A stretch of DNA of 64,000 bases from Pontibacter roseus DSM 17521 (GCF_000373265.1 NZ_KB890765.1:308685-372684), one strand, 5' to 3'; shown: positions 26,160 to 35,250, counted from the stretch's first letter. The notes: a model not told the origin generated them from the sequence alone. Made by a program: numbers and translations.

Positions 26160-27290
26160 ATGAAAACTGCGCTGCTAGTCTTTTGTTTCAGTTACCTCAT
26201 CAGCCAGGCCACGGCGCAGAACCTGGTCAAGAATCCAAGTCTGGAGACACTAAAAAACGGTGTGGTTGGGTTCAGAGGCGTGAGTGGAACGCCTGATATC
26301 GCCTCCCGTGAGAACCAGGTCATGCAGTACCCGCCTTACTACAACCCCTACCTCTCGGCTATACCTGGTCGGAGCGTCTCTACCATACAATTCGGGGAGA
26401 TTTGCTTTTGCCTGTGGTTCAGTTCCGGCACCAGCGAACTCATGCAGGCGGAATTGCGCAAACCACTCAAAAAGAACAGGGAGTACCTCGTGTCGCTCTA
26501 TACCATCCGGACATCCGCAGCAGAGCCTCCTATTCGCGATGTAACCGTGCATTTCACCAAACGTCCGTTGCCGGCCACCCGGGAGGTATACGGGCAGGAG
26601 CAGCATACTCTGACCGGTGCGGCTATACCTTATCTGTCGCTCAAGGCTGCCTCAGCGCAGGCTATCACCTCCCAAAGCTCCTGGACGATAGTGAGCGGCG
26701 TGTACAAAGCGAAAGGAGGGGAGCGCTACCTCACCATTGGCAATTTCATCGGGGCGAACAAAGCCATACTGGACGAGCTGAACCCAGCCGAATCAGACAC
26801 CATCAAGGGCTACAAAACCAAAGGCACCTACTACTGCTACGACAACCTGAGCGTGGTTCCGCTAGCCGAAGCCAGAGAGGCAACCTCTATACCTGATTCA
26901 CCCCTTACAGATTCGGCGACAACAGTCAACACCTCTTTCGCCATCGGCAACACCCTCACGCTCGGTGATGTGCATTTCTCCTCCGGCGAATCCCAGATTC
27001 TCGAAACTGCCTTTCCCATGCTCGATTCCCTGGCAGCTTTTCTGCGGGCGAAGCCGGAGGCTGTGGTGGAGGTGCAGGGGCATACCGACGATGTGGGCTC
27101 GGAGGAGGACAACCAGCGGCTGTCGGAGCAGCGGGCGCAGGCCGTGCAGCTATACCTGCTGCAGCAGGGGATTGAACCGGAGAGAATCACCTTCCAAGGC
27201 CATGGCGAGAAAAGGCCGAAAATGGAAAATGACTCCGAGGAAAGCAGGGCGCGTAACAGAAGGGTGGAAATCGATATCAGGCAACGATAA
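26160..27290 (+). CDS. OmpA-family outer membrane protein
   Basis: A 376-residue protein with signal peptide (LLVFCFSYLISQATAQ). Residues 20-230 form a beta-rich domain beginning NLVKNPSLE and ending YCYDNLSVV, resembling carbohydrate-binding jelly-roll modules. The C-terminal 110 residues are a typical OmpA peptidoglycan-binding domain (VHFSSGESQIL, VEVQGHTDDVGSEEDNQRLSEQRA, ITFQGHGEKRP, NRRVEIDI). It probably ties the outer membrane or an extracellular ligand to the cell wall. No operon partner is clear; the SDR gene follows after 40 bp. Confidence 0.87.
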   Translation: MKTALLVFCFSYLISQATAQNLVKNPSLETLKNGVVGFRGVSGTPDIASRENQVMQYPPYYNPYLSAIPGRSVSTIQFGEICFCLWFSSGTSELMQAELRKPLKKNREYLVSLYTIRTSAAEPPIRDVTVHFTKRPLPATREVYGQEQHTLTGAAIPYLSLKAASAQAITSQSSWTIVSGVYKAKGGERYLTIGNFIGANKAILDELNPAESDTIKGYKTKGTYYCYDNLSVVPLAEAREATSIPDSPLTDSATTVNTSFAIGNTLTLGDVHFSSGESQILETAFPMLDSLAAFLRAKPEAVVEVQGHTDDVGSEEDNQRLSEQRAQAVQLYLLQQGIEPERITFQGHGEKRPKMENDSEESRARNRRVEIDIRQR

Positions 27291-27330
27291 GGACCGTATA
27301 CCTTATCCGTACTCTTAAACTATTCTGACA

Positions 27331-27933
27331 ATGAAAATACTATTAGTAGGCGGTACCGGCACCATCGGGAAACGGATTTACTGGAGGCTCAAAGACAAGC
27401 ATGAACTGATGACCGCAGGCTCCAAAAGCGGCGACTTCCAGGTGGACATGACCAGTGTAGATTCTATCAAAAGCCTGTTCCAGCAGGTGGGCCAGGTGGA
27501 TGCCCTGGTCGTGGCGGCCGGCGGGGGACCGATGGCACCGCTGGAGCAGCTCACCGAAGAGCAGTTCTACGAAGGCATCCGTAACAAGATGATGGGCCAA
27601 ATCAACCTGGCGCTCATCGCGCAGAAGCACATCAACTCCGGCGGCAGCATTACGCTCACCTCCGGCATTCTGTCCGAGGACCCGATTGCAATGGGGACGG
27701 TGCTGAGCACGGTAAACGGCGCCGTCAACGGTTTTGTGGTAGGGGCGGCCGGTGAGCTGTTCCGGCAAGGTATACGCATCAACGCCGTGAGCCCAGGCAT
27801 TGTGGAGGCTTCCATGGACAACATCGGCAGTTACTTTCCGGGCCACAATCCGGTGCCCATGGACCGGGTGGTGAACGCCTACGTGAAGAGCATAGAAGGC
27901 ATACGCACCGGCGAAATTATCCGGGTCTTCTAA
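27331..27933 (+). CDS. Short-chain dehydrogenase-like protein without the usual catalytic Tyr/Lys
   Basis: A 200-residue Rossmann protein with the nucleotide loop VGGTGTIGKRI at the start and the conserved VVAAGGGPMAPLEQLT and INAVSPGIVEAS segments. Where classical SDRs have Y-x3-K it reads STVNGAVNGF, so the catalytic pair is absent. Shorter than the family's usual 240-260 residues. This matches a subfamily of about 200-residue SDRs with no known reaction. It may bind NAD(P) without classical oxidoreductase chemistry. Confidence 0.8.
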   Translation: MKILLVGGTGTIGKRIYWRLKDKHELMTAGSKSGDFQVDMTSVDSIKSLFQQVGQVDALVVAAGGGPMAPLEQLTEEQFYEGIRNKMMGQINLALIAQKHINSGGSITLTSGILSEDPIAMGTVLSTVNGAVNGFVVGAAGELFRQGIRINAVSPGIVEASMDNIGSYFPGHNPVPMDRVVNAYVKSIEGIRTGEIIRVF

Positions 27934-27998
27934 GCGCGTCAGCGCGCATTTCTCCCCATCTTTCTTTAATTTGCCTCTTTCACCAAGAGACAGAGCAA

Positions 27999-29777
27999 AT
28001 GACCTATAAAGAACGATTAGCAGCCATCCGTCAGCAGATGCAGGAGCAGGGCGTGAGCGCCTACATCATCCCTTCGGCCGACCCGCACATCAGTGAGTAC
28101 CTGCCCGAGCGCTACAAATGCATCTACTTCGCCTCCGGCTTTACCGGCTCGGCCGGCACGCTGGTGATTACCCAGGATTTCGCTGGCCTCTGGACCGACG
28201 CCCGCTATTTTGTTCAGGCCAACGAGCAGCTGGCCGGCAGCGGCTTTGAGCTAGTGAAACTGCAGGTGCAGCACAATCCAGAATATATCGGCTGGCTGGC
28301 CGGGCGCTTGAGCCAGGGCGATGTGGTGGCCTATGACGCGAAGCTGATTTCGGTGGGGCTGGCGCAGTTGCTGGAGCAGCAGTTGGCGCCGCTAGGTATA
28401 GCCATGGTCTCCGACCGCGATTTCCTCGACCCGATTTGGGAGAACCGGCCTGACCTGCCTACGGCGCCCGCCTTCCTGCTGGGAGAGGAGACAACCGGCA
28501 AACTGACCACCCAAAAGCTGGCAAATTTGCGTGCCGCCTTGCAGAAAGCGAGAGCCGATTACCACCTGATTTCCTCGCTCGACGATTTGGCTTGGCTCTT
28601 CAACCTACGCGGCTCCGACGTGAAGTGCAACCCGGTGGTGCTGAGCTTCGCCCTCATCAGCCAGGAGGTGGCCATGCTCTTCATCGACGAGAACAAGCTG
28701 AGCGAGTACGACCGACAGGAGTTGTTCCAGGCGGGCGTGAAGCTGAAGCCCTATGATGAAGTGGAGCAGGTGCTGACAGAGCTGCCGGTGCATTCCTCTA
28801 TCTTCATCGACCCGAAACGCAATTGCTACGCCCTCTTCAAGCAGCTGCCGGCCGAGGTGCGCGTGATTCAGGACACCAACCCGACTACTTTCTTCAAGGC
28901 CATCAAAAACGAGGTGGAGGTGGCGCACACCCGCCAGACCATGGTGAAGGACGGCGTGGCCCTGACGCGCTTCTTCAAATGGCTGGAAGAAAACCTGGGC
29001 AAAACGACCATTACGGAGCTTTCGGTGGCTGACAAAGTGCGCGAGTTCCGGGCGGAGCAGGAGGGCTTCGTGGGCGAAAGCTTTGATACCATTGCCGGTT
29101 ACAAGGCGCACGGTGCCCTGCCACATTACAAGGCCACACCGGAAAGTGATGTGGAACTGAAAGCCGACGGCCTGTTCCTGCTCGATTCCGGTGGGCAGTA
29201 TACCACCGGCACCACCGACATCACCCGCGTGGTGTCATTGGGTAACCTAACCGAGGAGGAGAAAACCGACTATACCCTGGTGCTGAAAGGCATGATAGAC
29301 GGCGCCACAGCCCGCTTTCCCAAAGGCACGCGCGGCTACCAGATTGACGCCATCACCCGCAAACCCCTCTGGGACCACGCCCGCAACTACGGCCACGGCA
29401 CTGGGCACGGCGTGGGCTTCTTCCTGAACGTGCACGAAGGTCCGCACACGTTCAACCCGAGCCCTATACCTGTGGATATAGAACTGGGCATGATTACGTC
29501 CGTGGAGCCTGGCCTATACCGTCCCGAGCAGTACGGCATCCGCATTGAGAACCTCGTGCTGACCGTGCCGGACGAGACCAACGACTTCGGCGAGTTCTAT
29601 ACCTTCGAGCACCTCACCCTCGCCCTGATAGACACGGCCCCCGTGAAAAAGGAACTGCTGGAAGAGCGCCAAATCCAATGGCTGAACGACTACAACCAAC
29701 TGGTGGTAGACAAACTCAGTCCGCATCTGAACGAGGAGGATTTGAACTGGCTCAGGGAGAAGGCAAAGGCGATTTAG
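27999..29777 (+). CDS. pepP: Aminopeptidase P (Xaa-Pro aminopeptidase, M24B)
   Basis: A 592-residue peptidase with two creatinase-N-like domains (about 1-300) and the pita-bread catalytic domain (about 310-530), the long form also found in eukaryotic cytosolic aminopeptidase P. Metal ligands are seen in FLLDSGGQYTTGTTDITR (two Asp), GHGTGHGVGFFLNVHEGP (His), SVEPGLY (Glu) and GIRIENLV (Glu). It removes N-terminal residues that precede proline. No signal peptide, so cytoplasmic. A strong terminator follows the gene. Confidence 0.93.
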   Translation: MTYKERLAAIRQQMQEQGVSAYIIPSADPHISEYLPERYKCIYFASGFTGSAGTLVITQDFAGLWTDARYFVQANEQLAGSGFELVKLQVQHNPEYIGWLAGRLSQGDVVAYDAKLISVGLAQLLEQQLAPLGIAMVSDRDFLDPIWENRPDLPTAPAFLLGEETTGKLTTQKLANLRAALQKARADYHLISSLDDLAWLFNLRGSDVKCNPVVLSFALISQEVAMLFIDENKLSEYDRQELFQAGVKLKPYDEVEQVLTELPVHSSIFIDPKRNCYALFKQLPAEVRVIQDTNPTTFFKAIKNEVEVAHTRQTMVKDGVALTRFFKWLEENLGKTTITELSVADKVREFRAEQEGFVGESFDTIAGYKAHGALPHYKATPESDVELKADGLFLLDSGGQYTTGTTDITRVVSLGNLTEEEKTDYTLVLKGMIDGATARFPKGTRGYQIDAITRKPLWDHARNYGHGTGHGVGFFLNVHEGPHTFNPSPIPVDIELGMITSVEPGLYRPEQYGIRIENLVLTVPDETNDFGEFYTFEHLTLALIDTAPVKKELLEERQIQWLNDYNQLVVDKLSPHLNEEDLNWLREKAKAI

Positions 29778-29797
29778 TTATCGATTGCTTATTGATG

Positions 29798-29840
29798 AAC
29801 CGGCTATACCTGACTCGTCAGGTATAGCCGGTTTTTTTTT
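29798..29840 (+). terminator. Intrinsic terminator built from two inverted AGGTATAG-type motifs
   Basis: AACCGGCTATACCTGA (29798-29813) and TCAGGTATAGCCGGTT (29818-29833) form a perfect 16 bp stem with a 4 nt loop, followed by a long T run. Each arm holds one copy of the motif that is spread through the window. Confidence 0.92.
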
Positions 29841-29955
29841 GAGTTCCAGGAGCGGTTGGGTGATTAGGATTTCAGCAGTTCTTGGTCCAACCACTCCTGT
29901 CCCCTCCGAAAGGGTGACTCTCCTGCATGAATACAGCCAGATTAGTCAACCAAAC

Positions 29956-30155
29956 TGTCATTCCGACGAAAGGAGGAATCTGTTATAATAGTCACCGCCG
30001 GTGCGCGCGCAGCGGGAACCGGCGGTGAAACGTGTTAGCCAATCTGCACCTGGCGTTTCCTCTGTTCCCTTGTTGCCCTCACAAAAGCCGCATTTGCGCT
30101 GGCGCTGGATGTACGGCAGGCAGGGCGTGAGATTTCTCCTTTCGTCGGAATGCCA
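29956..30155. repeat. Intergenic inverted-repeat element, family A copy 3 (opposite orientation)
   Basis: A 200 bp element with arms CGACGAAAGGAG / CTCCTTTCGTCG pairing perfectly. The internal blocks are reverse-complemented with respect to copies 1, 2, 4 and 5 (the CCGCATTTGCGCTGGCGCTGG block comes last). Flipped, it aligns along its length with copy 4. ORFs that cross it are artefacts. Confidence 0.85.
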
Positions 30156-30204
30156 GAGAGGGGCAGAGGCGGTGCCGTAGCTGTTGAGGGTTATATCCTC
30201 GATA

Positions 30205-30534
30205 GATTGACACACCCCTGCCCCTCTCAAGAGGGGAACCGGGAACGATTGAACATCCCCCTGCCCCCTTCGAAGGGGAAACTTTTCTGCATTACTTCTC
30301 AGAAGGTATAAACTCTGTAGTACACGAACACTGGCAGGTATAGCCTTGACACCCCTCTTACTCCCCTCAAGGGGAGAGCTTCCATTGTAGCTACGAAGCA
30401 GCGGCATCAGCCAGGTGCGCGGATGACGATTTTTTGTTCGAGCGGTCAGCGAGTTCAAAAGCGTCTTGACTTTTTTGCTTACTTTTTGTGTCAAGACAAA
30501 AAGTGAGGCCCCGCCGGCCAGGCGAAGCTATACA
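30205..30534. repeat. Intergenic composite repeat, family B copy 1
   Basis: A run of small hairpins: CCCCTCTCAAGAGGGG, CCCCTTCGAAGGGG and CTCCCCTCAAGGGGAG, then an AT-rich block with GTCTTGAC (30463-30470) pairing with GTCAAGAC (30490-30497), ending AAAAAGTGAGGCCCCGCC. The same order of blocks recurs at 35251-35712 (interrupted) and 48484-48850. No protein is encoded. Confidence 0.75.
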
Positions 30535-30636
30535 ACAATAAAAGGTTGAAAGCAGAAAAAGCTGTAGCTACAAGGCAAAAAGTAATCTTTATCTTTCACC
30601 CTAATCCTAGTATACTTGCACCAAAATCCCATTCCG

Positions 30637-31566
30637 ATGAAACAGACTACCAGCGCCATCCTGATGATAGAGCCGACGGGCTTTGGCTACAACCCCGAGG
30701 CGGCCGCCACCAACTCATTTCAGAAAGAGCTGCGTGACTTCACGCCCGGCCAAGTGCAGGACATCGCCTTGCTGGAGTTCAGGAATGCGGTGGCCGAGCT
30801 GCGAAGCCTGGGAGTGGAGGTGATTACTATACAAGACCCTGAGCACGCAGGAACACCCGACTCTGTTTTTCCGAACAACTGGTTTTCCACGCACGCAGAG
30901 GGGCATCTGGTAACCTACCCCATGGCATCACCCAGCCGGCGTAATGAACGGCGGCTGGAGGTAATCACTCAAATCAAGCAGGCCTGCGGGTGTGGAGAGC
31001 ATGTGCCGCTGGAGTTTTTCGAGGAACAGGACACGCCGGTTTTTCTGGAGGGAACGGGCAGCCTCGTGCTCGACCGGATGAATAAAATAGCCTATGCCGC
31101 CATGTCGCCGCGCAACAGCCTGGTGGCACTGCAGCATTTCTGCGATAAACTGGGGTATAGGGCCCTTACGTTTGAGGCCTATGGCCCTGCCGGTGAGCTG
31201 ATATATCATACTAACGTGATGCTATGCGTTGGGGATACTTATGCCATTGTAGCACTAGGCGTAGTGGCAGAAAAAGACCGTGCAAAACTCATCGACAGCC
31301 TGAGCGGAAGTGGAAAAGAGATTATTGAAATTAGCAGAGAGCAGACCTACAGGCACTTCGCCGGCAACATGCTGCAGGTCGAGAACCAGCAGGGCGAACG
31401 CATCCTGGTGATGTCGAAGGCCGCCCACGAAAGCCTTAGCCCGGAGCAGTTGGAAAGGATGCAGGCGCACAATGAGCACATTCTGTACCTGCCCATTCAC
31501 ATGATAGAAAAAGCGGGCGGCGGAAGCATCCGGTGCATGATAGCCGAACTGTTCAAGAAGGTATAG
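30637..31566 (+). CDS. ctlX: CtlX-like arginine-deiminase-family hydrolase
   Basis: A 309-residue protein of the amidinotransferase/arginine deiminase fold, starting MKQTTSAILMIEPTGF; this start is chosen over an ATG 21 bp upstream because family members begin here. Seen are PDSVFPNNWFSTH (substrate-loop segment), the catalytic-His segment YHTNVMLCVG and the C-terminal Cys in GGGSIRCMIAELF. The closest known role is citrulline use (CtlX in Francisella); other members hydrolyse guanidino or ureido groups. The substrate here is inferred only. It stands alone, preceded by repeats A3 and B1. Confidence 0.8.
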   Translation: MKQTTSAILMIEPTGFGYNPEAAATNSFQKELRDFTPGQVQDIALLEFRNAVAELRSLGVEVITIQDPEHAGTPDSVFPNNWFSTHAEGHLVTYPMASPSRRNERRLEVITQIKQACGCGEHVPLEFFEEQDTPVFLEGTGSLVLDRMNKIAYAAMSPRNSLVALQHFCDKLGYRALTFEAYGPAGELIYHTNVMLCVGDTYAIVALGVVAEKDRAKLIDSLSGSGKEIIEISREQTYRHFAGNMLQVENQQGERILVMSKAAHESLSPEQLERMQAHNEHILYLPIHMIEKAGGGSIRCMIAELFKKV

Positions 31567-31732
31567 GTATAGCCTTCTTCTTTTCAAAGCCCGATTCGGG
31601 AGGGGGAGATACTTCCGAATCGGAGCCTTTGAAGTACCTGGTGCACATCGTCACTTCTTCTCCAGACCTTACCCGATTATCCTATACTTAGCTTTACAGC
31701 TTACCTTAACCCCTGCGCTTCGTATCACCTGC

Positions 31733-32644
31733 ATGAGTAGTATCATCCTGCTTTTCCTTTGCCTGATAATTGGGGTGCTGCTGCGCCGCGTGCCTGCTTT
31801 CCCTGCCAATTCACCTGTCGTTCTCAACCAGTTCATCATCTACATCTCGCTGCCGGCGCTGGCGCTTTACGCTATACCTGAGGTGGAACTGGACCGAACG
31901 GTGCTGCTGCCTGTCGGCGTGGCCTGGGTTTGCTTTGCGGGTGCGGCGGCCTTCTTCTATACCCTGGGCCGAATCTACGGCTGGTCCAAAAAGCTGGTGG
32001 GTTGCCTCATCCTCACCGCCGGACTTGGCAATACCTCCTTCGTCGGTTTCCCCATCATTGAGGCGCTTTATGGCCGTGAGGGATTGCAGACGGCGATACT
32101 GGTGGACTTGCCGGGAACCTTCGTGGTCGTGTCGACGCTTGGGATTGCCTTGGCAGCGTACTTCTCCAAAGGACAGCCTGATTTCAAGGCCATCACCCAG
32201 AAAATCCTGACCTTTCCTCCCTTCGTGGTCTTTGTGGTGGCCTTTGCTTTAAATGTGGCCGATTTGCACTTCCCCGATGAAGTGAAGGAAGTGTTCAACC
32301 GGCTGGGCGGCACCGTGACGCCACTAGCACTGGTGAGCGTGGGCATGCAGCTGCGCATCGAGCGGCGCAGCAAGCACTGGCGTTTCCTGCTACTGGGGCT
32401 GTTGTATCAGCTGATACTGGCACCGGCCCTCATCTATGCGCTGTACGTGCTGGTGCTGGGGGAGCGGGGGCGAACCGTGCAAATCAGCATATTGGAGGCA
32501 GGTATGGCGCCCATGATTACGGCCTCCATCGTGGCAATCTCCTATGGCCTAAAGCCCCGCCTGGCCTCCATGATGGTTGGTTTCGGCATACCGCTCTCCT
32601 TCATCACGCTCGCCATCTGGTACCTGCTGGTGCGCGGGCTGTAG
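31733..32644 (+). CDS. AEC-family transporter (auxin efflux carrier-like)
   Basis: A 303-residue membrane protein with about ten helices in two inverted five-helix halves, as in AEC/BART proteins. VLNQFIIYISLPALALYAIP in the first half and MQLRIERRSKHWRFLLLGLLY between halves are typical. Bacterial members export or import organic acids such as malate or malonate. Substrate not predictable from sequence. Single gene; the next gene (rluF) starts about 190 bp later with its own possible promoter. Confidence 0.85.
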   Translation: MSSIILLFLCLIIGVLLRRVPAFPANSPVVLNQFIIYISLPALALYAIPEVELDRTVLLPVGVAWVCFAGAAAFFYTLGRIYGWSKKLVGCLILTAGLGNTSFVGFPIIEALYGREGLQTAILVDLPGTFVVVSTLGIALAAYFSKGQPDFKAITQKILTFPPFVVFVVAFALNVADLHFPDEVKEVFNRLGGTVTPLALVSVGMQLRIERRSKHWRFLLLGLLYQLILAPALIYALYVLVLGERGRTVQISILEAGMAPMITASIVAISYGLKPRLASMMVGFGIPLSFITLAIWYLLVRGL

Positions 32645-32768
32645 CTGGTGCGCCTTTTTCAGAGTCATAGCTCACATAAGGTATAGCCTGCGTTTCAGCA
32701 CTCCGAGCGTTAGGCCTCAGGTCATACTTCATAAGGCGGGGGAAGGAGGAAAATAGCTATTCCTGAAG

Positions 32769-32798
32769 TTTTGTCGTTATTTTGTAGGTATAACTTTT
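32769..32798 (+). promoter_or_regulatory. Possible promoter of rluF
   Basis: TTTTG (32769-32773) and TAACTTTT (32791-32798) resemble the -33 TTTG and -7 TAnnTTTG boxes of Bacteroidota, 17 bp apart and 35 bp before the ATG at 32833. One mismatch in the -7 box and a spacing slightly shorter than usual. Confidence 0.35.
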
Positions 32799-32832
32799 AA
32801 CCGGCAGAGGTTTTGCGCCGGAAATCCAATTT

Positions 32833-33819
32833 ATGGCACAGCACACATCCGACGGAATCCGCTTAAATAAATTCATCAGTGACGCAGGCATCTGCTCCCG
32901 CCGGGAAGCCGACAAACTGATAGAGCAGGGGAGGGTGCTGGTGAATAGCAAGCTACCGGATGTTGGGGCACGGGTGACGGGCAAGGACAAAATCCAGGTG
33001 GATGGAAAGACGCTGCAATGGAACCAGGTGGAGCCGGTATACCTGGCGCTGAACAAACCAGTAGGTATAGAGACCACCACTGACCTCTCGCAGCGCGACA
33101 ATATCATCCGCTTCGTCAACTATCCCGAGCGCATCTTCCCAATCGGCCGCCTCGATAAGGATTCGGAAGGGCTGATTTTCCTGACCAACAATGGCGATAT
33201 CGTCAACAAAATCCTGCGGGCTGGCAATAAGCACGAGAAAGAGTACATCGTGACCGTAGATAAGCCCATCACCCCGGATTTTATTGAGAGGATGGGCAAC
33301 GGCGTTTCCATACTGGGCGTGAACACCCGTAAGTGCTTCGTGGAGCAGGAGGGCCCGACCAAGTTCCGCATCATCCTGACCCAGGGCATGAACCGCCAAA
33401 TCAGGCGCATGTGCGAGGCGTTGGGCTACGAGGTGCAGACGCTGCAGCGCATCCGCATCATGAACATCACGCTGGCAAAGCTGCCCTTAGGCCAATGGCG
33501 GGCCCTGACCGAAACCGAAATCGCCACGCTCCACAGCATGGTAGCCGACTCTGTGATGACGGAAGAAGGTTCGGTGACGAAGAAAAAACCAGCCACAAAC
33601 CACACAAAGAGTAGTTCTTCCGCCCGTAAAAATGCCACATCCGGCGGCAGACCCCCGAGGAAAGAAACTGGCGCCAGCGATTCCAAAGGGGGCAGGGGGC
33701 AGCGCGGCGCCTCCAAAGGGCCGGGTGCTAAAAAGTCGGGAAGCAAGAGCAGCGCGGGTTCCAGAGGGGCCAGCCGCAACGCACCTGCCGCCAAGGGCGG
33801 CGGTCGCAAAAGGCGCTAA
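32833..33819 (+). CDS. rluF: 23S rRNA pseudouridine synthase RluF with basic tail
   Basis: A 328-residue RsuA/RluB/E/F-type enzyme. An S4 RNA-binding domain (about 8-60, LNKFISDAGICSRREADKLI) precedes the synthase domain with the catalytic Asp in GRLDKDSEGL, the NKPVG segment and GMNRQIRRM. It makes pseudouridine in 23S rRNA (U2604 in E. coli for RluF). After about residue 235 comes a low-complexity basic tail of roughly 90 residues (Lys, Gly, Ser, Arg rich), common in Bacteroidota homologues and likely to add RNA binding. The terminator follows directly. Confidence 0.9.
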   Translation: MAQHTSDGIRLNKFISDAGICSRREADKLIEQGRVLVNSKLPDVGARVTGKDKIQVDGKTLQWNQVEPVYLALNKPVGIETTTDLSQRDNIIRFVNYPERIFPIGRLDKDSEGLIFLTNNGDIVNKILRAGNKHEKEYIVTVDKPITPDFIERMGNGVSILGVNTRKCFVEQEGPTKFRIILTQGMNRQIRRMCEALGYEVQTLQRIRIMNITLAKLPLGQWRALTETEIATLHSMVADSVMTEEGSVTKKKPATNHTKSSSSARKNATSGGRPPRKETGASDSKGGRGQRGASKGPGAKKSGSKSSAGSRGASRNAPAAKGGGRKRR

Positions 33820-33824
33820 ACGCA

Positions 33825-33862
33825 AAGGCCGGTGCAGGGATTCCTCCTCCCGCACCGGCCTT
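33825..33862. terminator. Terminator between rluF and the convergent zinc-ribbon gene
   Basis: AAGGCCGGTGC (33825-33835) pairs with GCACCGGCCTT (33852-33862) around a 16 nt loop. The T-tract on the plus strand is short (TTGC), and the convergent gene ends 20 bp later, so it may serve both. Confidence 0.65.
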
Positions 33863-33881
33863 GCTATACCTGTTGGGTCAG

Positions 33882-34535
33882 CTATACCTCTTCTGACTCG
33901 GAGTCTTCCTCAGGGTATACGTTCAGCTTGATTTTCTCTATCTGCAGGTAGTTCTTGAACTGGTGGATGAGCCTGTCCATCTCCTTTTCCTTCTGCTGCA
34001 AAGCATCCACTTCTTCGTCTGACGTGGCCAGCACCGGGCGCAGGCGGTTCAGGCTGTCCCGCATCTGCTCCACGGCATCCTCGGTATGCGCAATCACTTC
34101 CGGGTTGCGCTCCGCAGCCATGGCCAGTTGCAACTGCCCGATGTACATCTCCAGAAACTCCACCATGTCCCAAGGGTTGTTCGGTCGGTTCCAGGTGAAG
34201 CCGGTGTTGCAGCGGCGGCACTTGTAGGTGTTGCATTTCCAGCCGTGCTCGTTGGTCGTGGACCCGGTGCGCTTCAGCATATCGGCTTTGTTGCACTTGG
34301 GGCACTGGGCATTGTCCTCGATGACGTTGAGCAGGCGCTCCCGCTTGTCCATGATGGCGGTACGATTGGTGGCATGGTCTAACAACTTCGTCTCCAGGTT
34401 TTCGCAGGCGGCGGTCAGTTGCGAATGCTCCGCGCTGAGTTCGCCTTCCTCCATCAGTCTTGCGGCACGCTTGCTGAAAAAGCGTATCAGTTTTATCAGT
34501 TCCCTCTCGTTTGGCTTCAGTGCGGCTTGTTTCAT
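33882..34535 (-). CDS. Coiled-coil protein with a central zinc ribbon
   Basis: A 217-residue soluble protein. Helical segments flank a zinc-ribbon-like centre with CPKC (about residue 78) and CNTYKCRRC (about 101-109), four or five cysteines spaced for one metal. The N- and C-terminal parts are charged and coiled-coil-like (EEVDALQQKEKEMDRLIHQF), and the tail is acidic (EEDSESEEV). Homologues are known to me only as hypothetical proteins of Bacteroidota. Nucleic-acid or protein binding is possible but not shown. Convergent with rluF. Confidence 0.7.
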   Translation of the reverse strand: MKQAALKPNERELIKLIRFFSKRAARLMEEGELSAEHSQLTAACENLETKLLDHATNRTAIMDKRERLLNVIEDNAQCPKCNKADMLKRTGSTTNEHGWKCNTYKCRRCNTGFTWNRPNNPWDMVEFLEMYIGQLQLAMAAERNPEVIAHTEDAVEQMRDSLNRLRPVLATSDEEVDALQQKEKEMDRLIHQFKNYLQIEKIKLNVYPEEDSESEEV

Positions 34536-34593
34536 GTAATGTCTATTTGCTCAAAGGTACAAAATCGGATGGAAAGCGCGAAGCGGCAGAGCC

Positions 34594-35133
34594 TCAGCGC
34601 TGTTGCCCCGATTCACGCAATCGCTTGTAGATGCGGATGGCCAACATGAGGAGCGCCGAGAAGAGCAGCAGCCCTACGATGCCCCACACCATGCTGAGCG
34701 CGTTCTTGAGCACCACCAGGAACACAATCGCGATGAGGAAAACCGTGGCCACCTCGTTCCAGATGCGCAGCTGCGTGGAGGTATAGCGGAGGATGCCCTG
34801 CTGTTGCTGTTGGAAGATGCGGTGGCAGAGGAAATGGTACACGTACAGCCCCACCACAAAGGCCAGTTTCCAGACCAGCCAGCCCGGAACGCCGCCGTAC
34901 AGGTATAGCATGGTAAGCCCGAAGATGAGCGTGAGCACCGCCGATGGCCAGGTGATGCCATACCACAGTCGCTTCTGCATGATGTGGAACTGCTGCTGCA
35001 GGATGCTGCGCTCCGGCTCCGGCTTCTCCTGCGCCTCGGCAAAATAAATGAAGAGGCGCACGATGTAGAAAAGTCCGGCAAACCAGGTGACCACAAAAAT
35101 GATGTGCAGGGCTTTGACGTAGAAGAAGCTCAT
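34594..35133 (-). CDS. hemJ: Protoporphyrinogen IX oxidase HemJ
   Basis: A 179-residue membrane protein with four or five helices, starting MSFFYVKALHIIFVVTWFAGLF. This N-terminal segment with its conserved His10 is diagnostic for HemJ (usual length 140-200). WYGITWPSAVLTLIFG and WLVWKLAFVVGLYVYHF are the other conserved helices. It oxidises protoporphyrinogen IX to protoporphyrin IX in the membrane, using a bound heme. HemN, which acts two steps earlier, is encoded on the same strand about 750 bp upstream, beyond a repeat-filled spacer. Confidence 0.88.
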   Translation of the reverse strand: MSFFYVKALHIIFVVTWFAGLFYIVRLFIYFAEAQEKPEPERSILQQQFHIMQKRLWYGITWPSAVLTLIFGLTMLYLYGGVPGWLVWKLAFVVGLYVYHFLCHRIFQQQQQGILRYTSTQLRIWNEVATVFLIAIVFLVVLKNALSMVWGIVGLLLFSALLMLAIRIYKRLRESGQQR

Positions 35134-35250
35134 GGGCTATCAGGTGCTGTTTCTGCAAAGGTAACGGTAAATGTTCAAAAGGGGTAGTGGCTGTAGGTTG
35201 TTTGGGATGAGAGGAAAAACGTGTAGCATGTATGCTTCTGCTTTACCAGG

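Noticed and set aside
29958..30494. 178-codon minus-strand ORF upstream of ctlX
   Set aside because: Lies wholly in repeats A3 and B1; such frames arise from repeat DNA.
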